DNA of 49,940 nucleotides from the NCBI GenBank assembly GCA_016869235.1, contig VGER01000009.1:1-49940 (forward strand). Direction: 5' to 3'. Made by a program: the position numbers and the translations under genes. This document shows, piece after piece, positions 15,595 through 23,855 of this stretch (within the stretch, counting starts at the first letter, position 1; the number at the start of each line of letters is the position of its first letter). The stretch is from Alphaproteobacteria bacterium. Lineage in GTDB: Bacteria; Pseudomonadota; Alphaproteobacteria; UBA2966; CAIVPW01. Under the pieces are notes generated by a model that searched no databases, was not told the DNA's origin, and saw only the letters and a program-made list of their open reading frames with translations.

Positions 15595-17076
15595 TCAGCC
15601 GTAGCGCGAACCGCCGCCGAACCAGTCGTCGAAGCGGGGCGCGGTGCGGATGATGATGCTGCGCTTGCGCATGTGTTCCTTGAGCGCCGCCCAGCCGTTC
15701 TCCTTGCCCCAGCCGCTGGCGCCGAACCCGCCCCAGATTGAGCGCGGGTCGTTCTTGTGATGGTCGTTTACCCAGATCACGCCGGCGCGGATGCTGCCCG
15801 CAAGCCGGTGCGCGCGCGTGACGTCCCGCGTCCACACTGCGGCCCCAAGCGCGAACTCGCTGTCGTTGGCGAGCGCGAGCGCCTCGGCCTCGTTGCGAAA
15901 GCGCGTCACCGAGACCACCGGGCCGAACACTTCCTCGCGGAACAGGCGCATCCCCGGCGTCACGTCGGCGAAGATCGTCGGCGGCACGTAGTGGCCGCCC
16001 TTCAATGCGTCCGCCAGCGCAGGCGCCGTGCCGCCGCAAGCGAGCCTCGCGCCATTGGCCTTGGCGCTCTCGATGTGCGCGAAGCAGCGATCGCGCGACG
16101 CCGCCGAAATGACCGGCCCGATATCGGTCTTGGCATCTGCCGGGTCGCCGACGACGAGCCGCGAGGCCTGCGCCGCGAACGCCTCGACGAACCGCTCGTA
16201 GATCGCCTCCGCCACCAGGAACCTAGCGCCGGAAACACAGGTCTGGCCTGAGGCGATGAACGCGGCAAACAGGGCCCCCGCCACCGCTTCCTCCAGCGGC
16301 GTGTCCTCGAACACCAGGATCGGCGTCTTGCCGCCCAGTTCCAGCGTGCACGGAATCAGGCGCGAGGCAGCGACGGCCGCCACGCGGCGCCCCGTGGCCG
16401 TGCCGCCCGTCAGGTCGATCATCTGTACCTCGGGAGCGGCGCAAACCAGCGCGCCCGTTTCTCCCGCACCGGTGACCACGTTAATGGTCCCTTCCGGCAT
16501 GCCGGACTCGCGGGCCCATTCGGCGAGCAGGAGCGGGGTGACCGGCGCCAGCTCCGAGGGCTTGACCAGGCAGGTATTTCCAGCGGCGAGCGCTGCGGCG
16601 ATCTTCTTCACCAGGATCAGGATCGGGTGGTTCCACGGCGTGAGCAGCGCGCAGACGCCGACCGGCTCGTAGTGCGTCAGCGTGACGAACCCGCCCTTGA
16701 CCCGATTGGACTCGCCCTCCAGGCCGGCGGCGATGCTGCCGAAGTACTCCAGCCATTCCGGAATCCGGCTCATCTGCGCCGACATCTCCCGGATCGGGCG
16801 GCCGGTGACGGCCGACTCGAGTTCGGCAAGCCTGCCGATGCGCGAACGGATGAGGTCGGCGAATCGATCGAGATGCCGCCCGCGCTCCAGCGGCTCGAGC
16901 GCGCGCCACGCCGGCCACGCGGCCGCGGCCGCCGCTGCCGCAGCCGCGACATCGTGGCTGTCGGCCACCGGAACCTGCCCGAGCGGCACCAGGGTCGCGG
17001 GACTCGGGACGTCGATGACCCCGCGGCCGTGCGGGTCGCGCCACTGCCCGCCATAGTGCAACAGGTAGCGTGTCAC
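15595..17076 (-). CDS. Aldehyde dehydrogenase
   Basis: This 493-residue NAD(P)-dependent aldehyde dehydrogenase has all key residues: Asn149 in TPWNHP, Glu246 in LELGGKTP and the nucleophile Cys280 in SGQTCVSGARF. An EVFGPV motif follows later. It starts with GTG 17076, overlapping the acyl-CoA dehydrogenase stop as GTGA, and sits 42 bases before the hydratase/lyase. In context it would oxidise the aldehyde released by that enzyme, as vanillin dehydrogenase does in ferulate breakdown. The actual aldehyde is unknown. Semialdehyde or betaine-aldehyde substrates cannot be excluded. Confidence 0.93.
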   Translation of the reverse strand: MTRYLLHYGGQWRDPHGRGVIDVPSPATLVPLGQVPVADSHDVAAAAAAAAAAWPAWRALEPLERGRHLDRFADLIRSRIGRLAELESAVTGRPIREMSAQMSRIPEWLEYFGSIAAGLEGESNRVKGGFVTLTHYEPVGVCALLTPWNHPILILVKKIAAALAAGNTCLVKPSELAPVTPLLLAEWARESGMPEGTINVVTGAGETGALVCAAPEVQMIDLTGGTATGRRVAAVAASRLIPCTLELGGKTPILVFEDTPLEEAVAGALFAAFIASGQTCVSGARFLVAEAIYERFVEAFAAQASRLVVGDPADAKTDIGPVISAASRDRCFAHIESAKANGARLACGGTAPALADALKGGHYVPPTIFADVTPGMRLFREEVFGPVVSVTRFRNEAEALALANDSEFALGAAVWTRDVTRAHRLAGSIRAGVIWVNDHHKNDPRSIWGGFGASGWGKENGWAALKEHMRKRSIIIRTAPRFDDWFGGGSRYG

Positions 17077-18860
17077 AAGTCTTCCCCTGCAAGCTCGATC
17101 AGGTCCGCTGCGCCTAGCGTTGCGCGCGCAAGGAGCATCGACGCTTCAGGCAGGATGCGCCGCGCGTAGAAACGGCCGAGCGCGAGTTTATGCCGATGGA
17201 AGGCGAGATCGCCCCTGCCTTGCGAAACCGCGGCCGCCCCGATCCGCGCGTACTCGAGCCACACCCAGCCGAGGGACACCAGGCCGAACAGCCGCAGGTA
17301 GTCGGTCGCGCCGCCGGCCGCAGCGGTCACATCGCCTCCGGCACGCTGCTGCATCCACGCGGTGGCCTGCCCTAGAGAGCTGAGCGCGGTCCGCAGCGCC
17401 TGCGCGATGTCGGCGAGCGCCGCATCGCCCTCAGCCGCGGCGATGGACTGCCCGAGCAGGGCGAAGAATTCGCGCACCCCAGCGCCTGCGCCTAGCGAGA
17501 GTTTGCGCCGCACCAGGTCCAGCGACTGGATGCCGTTGGTGCCCTCGTAGATCTGCGTGATGCGTACGTCGCGCACGAACTGTTCCACACCGGTGTCCTC
17601 GATGAAGCCGTAGCCGCCGAAGCACTGCAGCGCGAGGTTCGCGGCCTCTGACCCCCAGTCGGTGAAGTGCGCCTTGATCACCGGTGTCATCAGCGCAGCC
17701 AGCCGGTCCGCCCGCGCGCGCTCGGCGGCATCCGGGTGGCGCTTCGCAAGGTCGATCTGCAGCGCCACCCATAAACCAAGGCCGCGCGCGGCCTCCGTGA
17801 AGGCACGCATCGTCATCAGCATGCGGCGCACATCCGGATGCTCGATGATCGGCACCGGATCGGGAAGGTCCGCCGCGGGCGCGAGCGCCCTGCCCTGGCG
17901 CCGCTCGCGGGCATAGTGGATGGCGTTCTGGCAGGCGACTTCCGCCTGGCTCAGGCCCTGCAGCGCTACCCCCAGGCGCGCGTCGTTGACCATGGTGAAC
18001 ATTGCGCGCAATCCATGGTTCACTTCGCCGACCAGCCAGCCGTGCGCCCCGTGGTAATGGATGACGCCGGTCGGCGCGGCGCGCAGCCCCATCTTGTGCT
18101 CGATCGACGCGCACTCCAGGGCATTGCGCGGCCCCAGACCGCCATCCGCTTGCGGCAGGAACTTCGGCACCACGAACAGGCTCACGCCGCCGCTGCCCTC
18201 GGGAGAACCCGGAATCCGCGCGATCACCACGTTGACGATGTTCGCGGCGAGGTCGTGCTCCGCATTGGTGATGAAGGACTTGGTGCCGTGGATGCGGTAG
18301 CTGCCGTCGGCTTGCGGTACGGCGCGGGTGCGGATGAGCCGCAGGTCGCTGCCTGCGTGTGCTTCGGTGAGGTGCATCGCCCCGGTCCATTCTCCTGAGG
18401 CGAGCTTCGGCAGGTACAGGCGCTTCTGCGCTTCGCTGCCATGGGCATGCAGCGCGCTGAACACGGCCTCGCTGAGTTCGATGTAGCCGCTGAACGCCAG
18501 GTTCGCCGCGGCGAGCATCTCGGCAAAGGACTCGGCGAGCACGCCCGGCAGGCCTTTGCCGCCGTAGACGGTATCGAGGGCGAGGCCGATCCAGCCGTCG
18601 TCGGCGAATCGCCGGTACGCTTCGCGGAATCCCTTGGGCGTGCGGACTTCGCCCGCCTCCCAACGGCAGCCTTCGAGATCGCCCGGCTGGTTCAGGGGCT
18701 GCGCCACCCCCTCGCAGATCCGCGCCGCGCTGTCGAGGAACACCGCGAGCGTCTCGCCCGCAGCATCTGCGTAGCCCGGAACCTCCGCGAACCGCTCCAG
18801 GCGCAGGAATTCCTCGATGATGAAGCGATACTCCTTCAGCGGGGCACGATAGACGGGCAC
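17073..18860 (-). CDS. Acyl-CoA dehydrogenase, long form
   Basis: An FAD-dependent acyl-CoA dehydrogenase of about 595 residues. It has the extra C-terminal domain of the long-chain/DmdC-like group, against about 380 residues for the short form. Motifs are MHLTEAHAGSDL and GTKSFITNAEHD (FAD and substrate), MVNDARLGVALQGL, LQCFGGYGFIEDTGVEQF and the base region QIYEGTNGIQ with Glu near residue 439. GTG 18860 (VPVYRAPLKEYRF) is taken as the start because it follows GAGGA and matches the family N terminus. An upstream in-frame start would overlap the oxygenase gene. It supplies the alpha,beta-double bond before the hydratase/lyase step. Confidence 0.92.
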   Translation of the reverse strand: MPVYRAPLKEYRFIIEEFLRLERFAEVPGYADAAGETLAVFLDSAARICEGVAQPLNQPGDLEGCRWEAGEVRTPKGFREAYRRFADDGWIGLALDTVYGGKGLPGVLAESFAEMLAAANLAFSGYIELSEAVFSALHAHGSEAQKRLYLPKLASGEWTGAMHLTEAHAGSDLRLIRTRAVPQADGSYRIHGTKSFITNAEHDLAANIVNVVIARIPGSPEGSGGVSLFVVPKFLPQADGGLGPRNALECASIEHKMGLRAAPTGVIHYHGAHGWLVGEVNHGLRAMFTMVNDARLGVALQGLSQAEVACQNAIHYARERRQGRALAPAADLPDPVPIIEHPDVRRMLMTMRAFTEAARGLGLWVALQIDLAKRHPDAAERARADRLAALMTPVIKAHFTDWGSEAANLALQCFGGYGFIEDTGVEQFVRDVRITQIYEGTNGIQSLDLVRRKLSLGAGAGVREFFALLGQSIAAAEGDAALADIAQALRTALSSLGQATAWMQQRAGGDVTAAAGGATDYLRLFGLVSLGWVWLEYARIGAAAVSQGRGDLAFHRHKLALGRFYARRILPEASMLLARATLGAADLIELAGEDL

Positions 18861-18867
18861 GCCATCC

Positions 18868-19842
18868 TCACCGGAGCACGCCGGAACTGTCGTAGCGCGC
18901 GTAGTTCGCATCCAGCCGCGCGGTGTAGTAGTCGCGGTAGCGGATCGGCTCGTAGCGCGCGGGCCGCCCGCCGCAATGCTGCGGGCGCGGCTCGATCGTC
19001 GCGTCCAGGTTGGGGTCGAAGAACATCGCCACCGAATAGCGGTCGCGCTCCGCGGACGCGTTGATCACACGGTGCGGCGTCGAGCGGAAGGTGTCGTTCG
19101 TCCAGCGCGCGAGCGCGTCGCCGATGTTGATGACGAAGGTGCCGGGTATCGGCGGCGCGGAGATCCAGTGGCCGTCGTGAGCCCGCACTTCTAGGCCCCC
19201 GACCTCGTCCTGTGCGAGGATGGTGAGGAAGCCGTAGTCGGTGTGCGGATGGCTGCCGAACAAATCCTCGGGACGATCGGCAGGCGAAGGGGGATAGTGG
19301 ATCAGGCGAAGCGCCGTCGACGCGGGCCGGAAGAACGACAGGAAGAACTCCGGGGACTCCCCCGCTGCGACCGACAGCGCAGGCAACAGCCGCTGCCCAA
19401 GGTCGACGACGGCGGCGTCGTAGCGCCGGATCGCCGCGCAGATCCACGGGTCGTCGGGCCACTGGTTCGGGCCCTGCAGCGGACGGCCAGCGAGAACGTC
19501 GGGATGGTCCGGCGCCACCTCGTGGCGGATCATCAGCGACTCCATGCGGTTCGGCCGGCGCGCCGGGGCGAAATTCGCCGAAGAGGCGAGTTTGGTGTCG
19601 CCAAAGCCCATGTAGCCGCGGTGCCATCGGTTCTGGCGCAAGCGCGCCTTGCGCTCGTCGGGCCAGGCGTGAAAGCGCCGGTTCGCCTCGAACGCGTCCG
19701 CGACCACGGACGCCTCGATGCCATGGTTCGCCACATAGAGGAAACCCGCGGCCACTGCGGCGTCGCGAATCGACGCGGCGAGCGCCTGCCGCGCTCCCGG
19801 ATCCGGGCTGGCGAGACGGCCAATGTCGATGACGGGAATCAC
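18868..19842 (-). CDS. Isopenicillin N synthase-family Fe(II)/2-oxoglutarate-type oxygenase
   Basis: A protein of about 324 residues with the N-terminal dioxygenase start VIPVIDIGRL and the double-stranded beta-helix core. Iron ligands are His200 and Asp202 in SHPHTDYGF and His257 in STPHRVIN. The 2-oxoacid-binding pair is Arg268/Ser270 in RYSVAMFFDPN. GTG 19842 is the only sensible start after the amidohydrolase stop, seven bases upstream; the ribosome site is weak, which suggests coupling. Relatives hydroxylate, desaturate or close rings. It is the second gene of the operon, between a deaminase-like amidohydrolase and CoA-linked chain breakdown, so an early hydroxylation is plausible. Confidence 0.85.
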   Translation of the reverse strand: MIPVIDIGRLASPDPGARQALAASIRDAAVAAGFLYVANHGIEASVVADAFEANRRFHAWPDERKARLRQNRWHRGYMGFGDTKLASSANFAPARRPNRMESLMIRHEVAPDHPDVLAGRPLQGPNQWPDDPWICAAIRRYDAAVVDLGQRLLPALSVAAGESPEFFLSFFRPASTALRLIHYPPSPADRPEDLFGSHPHTDYGFLTILAQDEVGGLEVRAHDGHWISAPPIPGTFVINIGDALARWTNDTFRSTPHRVINASAERDRYSVAMFFDPNLDATIEPRPQHCGGRPARYEPIRYRDYYTARLDANYARYDSSGVLR

Positions 19843-19849
19843 GTAGTCG

Positions 19850-21340
19850 CTACTGGCGCATGCTCGGAATCGGGGGAACCGTCGGGCGCGGGCCGGGTCC
19901 CGGGGGAATCCGGAACGCGAGCCCCGTGCGCGCCTCGGCGGCGCGCAGCAGGCGCTCCGCCGCCCGGTTGCCATGCTCGGCGATTGCGGCCTCGTCGGCG
20001 GTGACGAGGCGACCGCGTTCGACCACCACACGACCGTTGACGACTGTGAGCGCGGCCGCAGCGTCCGCGCCCGCGAGCACGAGTCCGCCAAGCGGATCGG
20101 CGACGGTGCCGACATAGGCGGCGCGACGCAGATCGAAGGCCGCGATGTCGGCGGCCATGCCGGGTGCAAGCTGGCCGACGTCGTCGCGACCGAGCAATCG
20201 CGCGCCGTTGCGCGTCGCCATCAGCAGCGTGTCGTAGGGCGTGAGCCAGTCGCGCTCCGGGACGGTTTCCGGGCCGGCGTGAACGCGATGCAGCAGGTGG
20301 GCAAGGCGGATCTCGCTGAGCATCGAGCCGCTGTCATTGCTGCCGGCGCCGTCGACGCCTATGCCCACCGTCACGCCTTGCGCGCGCATGCGCGCGATGC
20401 GAGGGACCTTGTAGCCGAGGCGCACCGCCGTGCGCGCGCAGTAGGCGACGCCGCAGCCCGCATCCGCGAAGGCATCGATCTCAGAATCCGAGAGCTCGGT
20501 GCAGTGTGCCATCCAGGTACGCGGCCCGAGCCAGCCCGAGTCCCGCAGGAATCCGAGGGGCGTGTTACCGAGCAGGTCGCGCGCCATGTCGTACTCGACC
20601 GCTCGCGGCTGGTAGTGCGTATGAAGTCCGGCATCGAACTCCTTCGCGAGCTTCGCGATGCGCCCCATCAGGTCGGGCTTGCGGTAGGTCACGGTAGTCG
20701 GCCCCAGATCCACGCGGGTCATCGCGAACGGGGCGGTGTCCTGGAAGCGCTGCAGAGCCCCGCGCATAGCCGCGAGCACGGCATCGCCGTCGTCGACGAT
20801 GCCATCGAGCCTTCCGCCCATCAGCGGGCGCAGGCGTTCGGCGATATCGCCCTCCATGGTCGGCATGCAGCCCCGCACGAAATGAAACCGGATCCCGAGC
20901 GACTTCGCCGTCTCGACTTGCGCAAGGGCGAGGTCGCCTGCGCGTGCCGGCAGCAGGTAGGAATGATCGACGCTGGTGGTCGCACCGGTCAGCAGCAGCT
21001 CGGCGCACGCGGCGGCCGTCGCCGCGCGCATGGCGTCCTCGTCCAGCTCTGCCCATAGCGGATATAGACTGAACAGCCAGTCGAACGCCGTGGCGCGCTG
21101 CGAACGCGGAATCGCGCGGGTGATCGACTGGAAGAAGTGGTGATGCAGATTGACGAAACCCGGCACGACGATGCAGCCGGTGAGGTCGACGCTGCGGTCG
21201 GCGGCCGGCACGGGGCAGGGCTCGGGGCCGAGCGCCGCGACTCGCCCGTCGACCACGTGCAGCCAGGCGTTCTCCAGCAGCGTGTGGCGCTCGTCGCAGG
21301 TATAGAGCCACCCGATTCCGCGCAACAGTAGGGAAGACAT
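19850..21340 (-). CDS. Amidohydrolase, 8-oxoguanine deaminase / chloro-s-triazine hydrolase-like
   Basis: This 496-residue metal-dependent hydrolase belongs to the ATZ/TRZ/guanine-deaminase branch. The metal site starts with His66/His68 in PGFVNLHHHFFQS. Further ligands and catalytic residues are in AGLHTHYQP, WMAHCTEL and GIGVDGAGSNDSG (Asp). The C-terminal beta-sandwich ends with TVVNGRVVVERG. Such enzymes remove amino, alkylamino or chloro groups from purines, pyrimidines and triazines. ATG 21340 is chosen at the domain start, because the longer upstream frame crosses the promoter. It is the first gene of the F420-ending operon and a paralogue of 26289-27770. Confidence 0.9.
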   Translation of the reverse strand: MSSLLLRGIGWLYTCDERHTLLENAWLHVVDGRVAALGPEPCPVPAADRSVDLTGCIVVPGFVNLHHHFFQSITRAIPRSQRATAFDWLFSLYPLWAELDEDAMRAATAAACAELLLTGATTSVDHSYLLPARAGDLALAQVETAKSLGIRFHFVRGCMPTMEGDIAERLRPLMGGRLDGIVDDGDAVLAAMRGALQRFQDTAPFAMTRVDLGPTTVTYRKPDLMGRIAKLAKEFDAGLHTHYQPRAVEYDMARDLLGNTPLGFLRDSGWLGPRTWMAHCTELSDSEIDAFADAGCGVAYCARTAVRLGYKVPRIARMRAQGVTVGIGVDGAGSNDSGSMLSEIRLAHLLHRVHAGPETVPERDWLTPYDTLLMATRNGARLLGRDDVGQLAPGMAADIAAFDLRRAAYVGTVADPLGGLVLAGADAAAALTVVNGRVVVERGRLVTADEAAIAEHGNRAAERLLRAAEARTGLAFRIPPGPGPRPTVPPIPSMRQ

Positions 21341-21525
21341 GGTGCGCGCCGCAATCAGCGCACCGCGCTGGTGCACCGACCAGCGTACCCGGTGGGGAGA
21401 GCCGTGCAGTGACAGACGAAGCAGCCCATTGTGGCCTCCTGACCGTGCACGGCGTACCACCAAGCGAATGCGCCGCGGGAATCCGGGAATGATCGCAAAT
21501 GCAGAAGCAGCGGAAGTACGATGAC

Positions 21526-21557
21526 GATTGTACAAAAGGATTGGGATTGTACAAAAA
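21526..21557. promoter_or_regulatory. Tandem TTGTACAA operator
   Basis: GATTGTACAAAA occurs at 21526-21537 and again at 21545-21556. Each contains the perfect 8-bp palindrome TTGTACAA, and the copies start 19 bases apart, just under two helical turns. Short palindromes of this kind are typical of GntR/FCD-family operators, and such a regulator gene lies at 25540-26292. It is the likely ligand-responsive switch for both divergent operons. Confidence 0.55.
21527..21554 (-). promoter_or_regulatory. Putative promoter of the amidohydrolase-to-cofC operon
   Basis: On the minus strand, TTGTAC (21554-21549) and TACAAT (21532-21527, five of six matches to TATAAT) are separated by 16 bases. Both hexamers lie inside the TTGTACAA palindromes, so a bound regulator would cover both promoter elements. 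Confidence 0.4.
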
Positions 21558-21576
21558 CCACCCCTTAGCATAATAT
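21547..21576 (+). promoter_or_regulatory. Putative promoter of the ABC importer operon
   Basis: On the plus strand TTGTAC (21547-21552) is followed after 18 bases by TAATAT (21571-21576). The -35 element is part of the second TTGTACAA palindrome. The match to the sigma70 consensus is moderate. Confidence 0.35.
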
Positions 21577-21670
21577 TAACGGCCACACGACCCCGGTCGC
21601 CGCCGACACCAGGTCGACGAGGCGAAACATGAAACCGGGGGTTCCGCAACTCTTACTTAAGGAGACTACC

Positions 21671-22714
21671 ATGTCGCGCCTTTCACGCCGCACATTCCTC
21701 GCCCGGTCGCTTGCCAGTTCCGCCGCCGTTGCCGGCGCCGGCCTGTGGTCGCGCACCGCCCTCGCCCAATCGGGCGACGTGCTCCGCGTTACGCATTTCG
21801 GCGGCCCTTACCAAGCTCTCGACGCGCTGGTCGGCAAGAAGTTCACCGACGGCAAAGTTGCGTTCGACCAGGACCAGCCGGCGCTGATTTTCAGCAAGTG
21901 GCAGGCGCAGCCGACCAACCCGCCCTACGACATCGGCTTGATGGTCCGCCCCTTCACCATCCGCGCGTTCGCCGCCGGCCTCGTCACGCCACTCACGGCA
22001 GCCGAAGTGCCGGGAATCGGCAGGCTGGTGCCGGGCGCGCTCGCCCCTGACAACGCCGGTGCGGCGCTAGCCGTCGACAGCCTCGACATCATGTACGACC
22101 GCAGCGCGGTGTCCGCCCCGATCACCTCTTGGCTCGACCTCTGGCGCCCGGAATTCAAGGGCAAGCTCACGCTTCCCGCCATGCCGCTCGGCGGCGCGAT
22201 CACCTACCTGCTCGTTAGCGTCGCGCGCGCGATGGGCGGCGACGAGAACAAGATCGACGATGCGATCACGAAGTTCAAGGACCTGAAGGGGAACGTGCGC
22301 AGCTTCTACAAGGACCCGAACCTCGCGACGCAGATGCTCGAGCGCGGCGAGGTCGTGGTGGCGCCGCAGTACAGTGCGCGCATCGGCCAGCTGATGAAGC
22401 GCGCGCCGAAGATTGCGCGTGGGATACCGAAGGAAGGCGTGCCGGCGATCCCCTACGATTTCGTCATCGCCAAGGGCTCCAAGCAGCAGGCAATGGCGAA
22501 GAAGTTCGTCAACTTCGTGCTGACGCCCGGCGTGCAGGCGGATGTCTGCTCGAACATCCTCCTCACCCCGGCGATCACCGGCGTCAGCCTGCCGGAGGAC
22601 GTGCGCAAGCTGATCGTCGCGGACTCGTCCAAGCTCTTCGCCCCGAACGAGCCGCTGATGCTCACCAAGCAGGCCGGCTGGCTGGAGCGCTGGCAGCGCG
22701 AGATCGAGAGCTGA
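21671..22714 (+). CDS. Polyamine-type ABC importer, substrate-binding protein
   Basis: A 347-residue periplasmic binding protein of the PotD/PotF cluster, with a twin-arginine-like signal (SRRTFLARSLASSAAVAGAG, cleavage near ALAQ). The mature part starts GDVLRVTHFGGPYQALDALV. It contains the PotD-like WLDLWRPEFKGKLTLPAMP and YDFVIAKGSKQQAMAKKFVN. ATG 21671 has AAGGAG seven bases upstream and is preferred over an in-frame ATG at 21629. The ligand is probably a cationic or amide-rich organic nitrogen compound. Folded export by Tat is possible. It is the first gene of a five-gene operon under the TTGTACAA sites. Confidence 0.9.
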   Translation: MSRLSRRTFLARSLASSAAVAGAGLWSRTALAQSGDVLRVTHFGGPYQALDALVGKKFTDGKVAFDQDQPALIFSKWQAQPTNPPYDIGLMVRPFTIRAFAAGLVTPLTAAEVPGIGRLVPGALAPDNAGAALAVDSLDIMYDRSAVSAPITSWLDLWRPEFKGKLTLPAMPLGGAITYLLVSVARAMGGDENKIDDAITKFKDLKGNVRSFYKDPNLATQMLERGEVVVAPQYSARIGQLMKRAPKIARGIPKEGVPAIPYDFVIAKGSKQQAMAKKFVNFVLTPGVQADVCSNILLTPAITGVSLPEDVRKLIVADSSKLFAPNEPLMLTKQAGWLERWQREIES

Positions 22715-22766
22715 CCGCCGCTCTTCCGTTGCCGCTTAGGACTCCCTGCGCAGGGTGCAGTCGCTA

Positions 22767-23855
22767 ATGGCCGTCGGCGAGGCCGGACTGGACCTCGAGA
22801 TCGCCGGGATTTCGAAGCGCTTCGGCAGCGTGCGCGCGCTGCAGGACTGCTCGCTGACCGTCCGCCGCGGCGAGCACATGGCCCTGCTGGGTCCGAGCGG
22901 CTGCGGCAAGAGCACGCTGCTGAACATCATCGCCGGACTGGATGATCCGGACGCGGGCGAACTGCGCATCCGGGGCGCGCCGGTGGCGGATGTGCCGCCG
23001 AACCGGCGCAACATCGGCGTGGTGTTCCAGAGCTACGCGCTGTTTCCGCACCTCACGCTGCGCGAGAACGTCGCCTACGGTTTGAAGGTGCGGCGCGAGC
23101 CGCCCCGGGTGGCCGAGGAGCGCGCGACCGAAATGATCGCCCTGCTGAAGCTGGATGGCCTCGAGCACCGCTACCCGAACGAGCTCTCGGGCGGCCAGCA
23201 GCAGCGGGCCGCGATCGCGCGCGCGCTCGCGATCCGTCCCGTCATCGTGCTACTGGACGAGGCGCTCAGCGCGCTGGACAAGAACCTGCGCGAGGAGATG
23301 CAGATCGAACTGTCGCTGCTGCTGCGCCGGCTCGGCGTGACCACCATCCTGGTCACGCACGACCAGCGCGAAGCGTTCACGATCGGCGATCGCATCGCGC
23401 TGATGCATGCCGGCCGCATCGTGCAGGTCGGCACGACAGAGGAGGTCTACGGCCATCCGGCGTCCTCCTTCGTGCTCGATTTCCTCGGTTCGGCGAGCGC
23501 GCTCCCCGGCCGGGTCGAGCCGGGATCGCCGCCCATTGCGTCAACCGCCTTCGGCCTCGGGTTCGAGCTGACCGCTGCGCATCGCGCAGGGCTCGCGGGC
23601 CCGGTGCGGCTCTACCTTCGCGCGGAAGATGTAACGCTATCCCGTGAGCCGACTGCGGTGCACCGCGCCTCGCCCGCCCGCGTCGAGCTGTCGACGTTCC
23701 TCGGCGCATTGAAACGGCAGGTGATCGAGCTTGGTGGGCACCAGGTGCTGGTCGACGCCGCAGCCGGTCACCACGGCCCGCGCTTTGCGCAAGGCGATGC
23801 GGTCTACCTGTCGTTTCGGCCCGAGAGCTGCTTCGTGCTGCCCGAGGGCGAATGA
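22767..23855 (+). CDS. Polyamine-type ABC importer, ATPase
   Basis: An ABC ATPase of the PotA/MalK type, about 362 residues. Walker A is GPSGCGKST, the Q-loop is GVVFQSYALFPHL, the signature LSGGQQQRAAIARAL and Walker B VIVLLDEALSALD. The H-loop is VTHDQREAFTIGD, and a C-terminal TOBE regulatory domain extends from about residue 260. ATG 22767 is favoured; an in-frame GTG at 22755 is also possible. The stop overlaps the first permease gene by four bases (ATGA). It would power import together with the two permeases that follow. Confidence 0.93.
   Translation: MAVGEAGLDLEIAGISKRFGSVRALQDCSLTVRRGEHMALLGPSGCGKSTLLNIIAGLDDPDAGELRIRGAPVADVPPNRRNIGVVFQSYALFPHLTLRENVAYGLKVRREPPRVAEERATEMIALLKLDGLEHRYPNELSGGQQQRAAIARALAIRPVIVLLDEALSALDKNLREEMQIELSLLLRRLGVTTILVTHDQREAFTIGDRIALMHAGRIVQVGTTEEVYGHPASSFVLDFLGSASALPGRVEPGSPPIASTAFGLGFELTAAHRAGLAGPVRLYLRAEDVTLSREPTAVHRASPARVELSTFLGALKRQVIELGGHQVLVDAAAGHHGPRFAQGDAVYLSFRPESCFVLPEGE

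Larger units (their letters stand above)
21341..21670. other. Divergent promoter region between two operons
   Basis: This 330-base non-coding stretch lies between the amidohydrolase operon (minus) and the polyamine-type ABC importer (plus). Around 21520-21580 it is distinctly AT-rich compared with its surroundings. It contains two TTGTACAA palindromes and plausible promoter hexamers on both strands, entered separately. Nothing gene-like was found. Confidence 0.7.
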
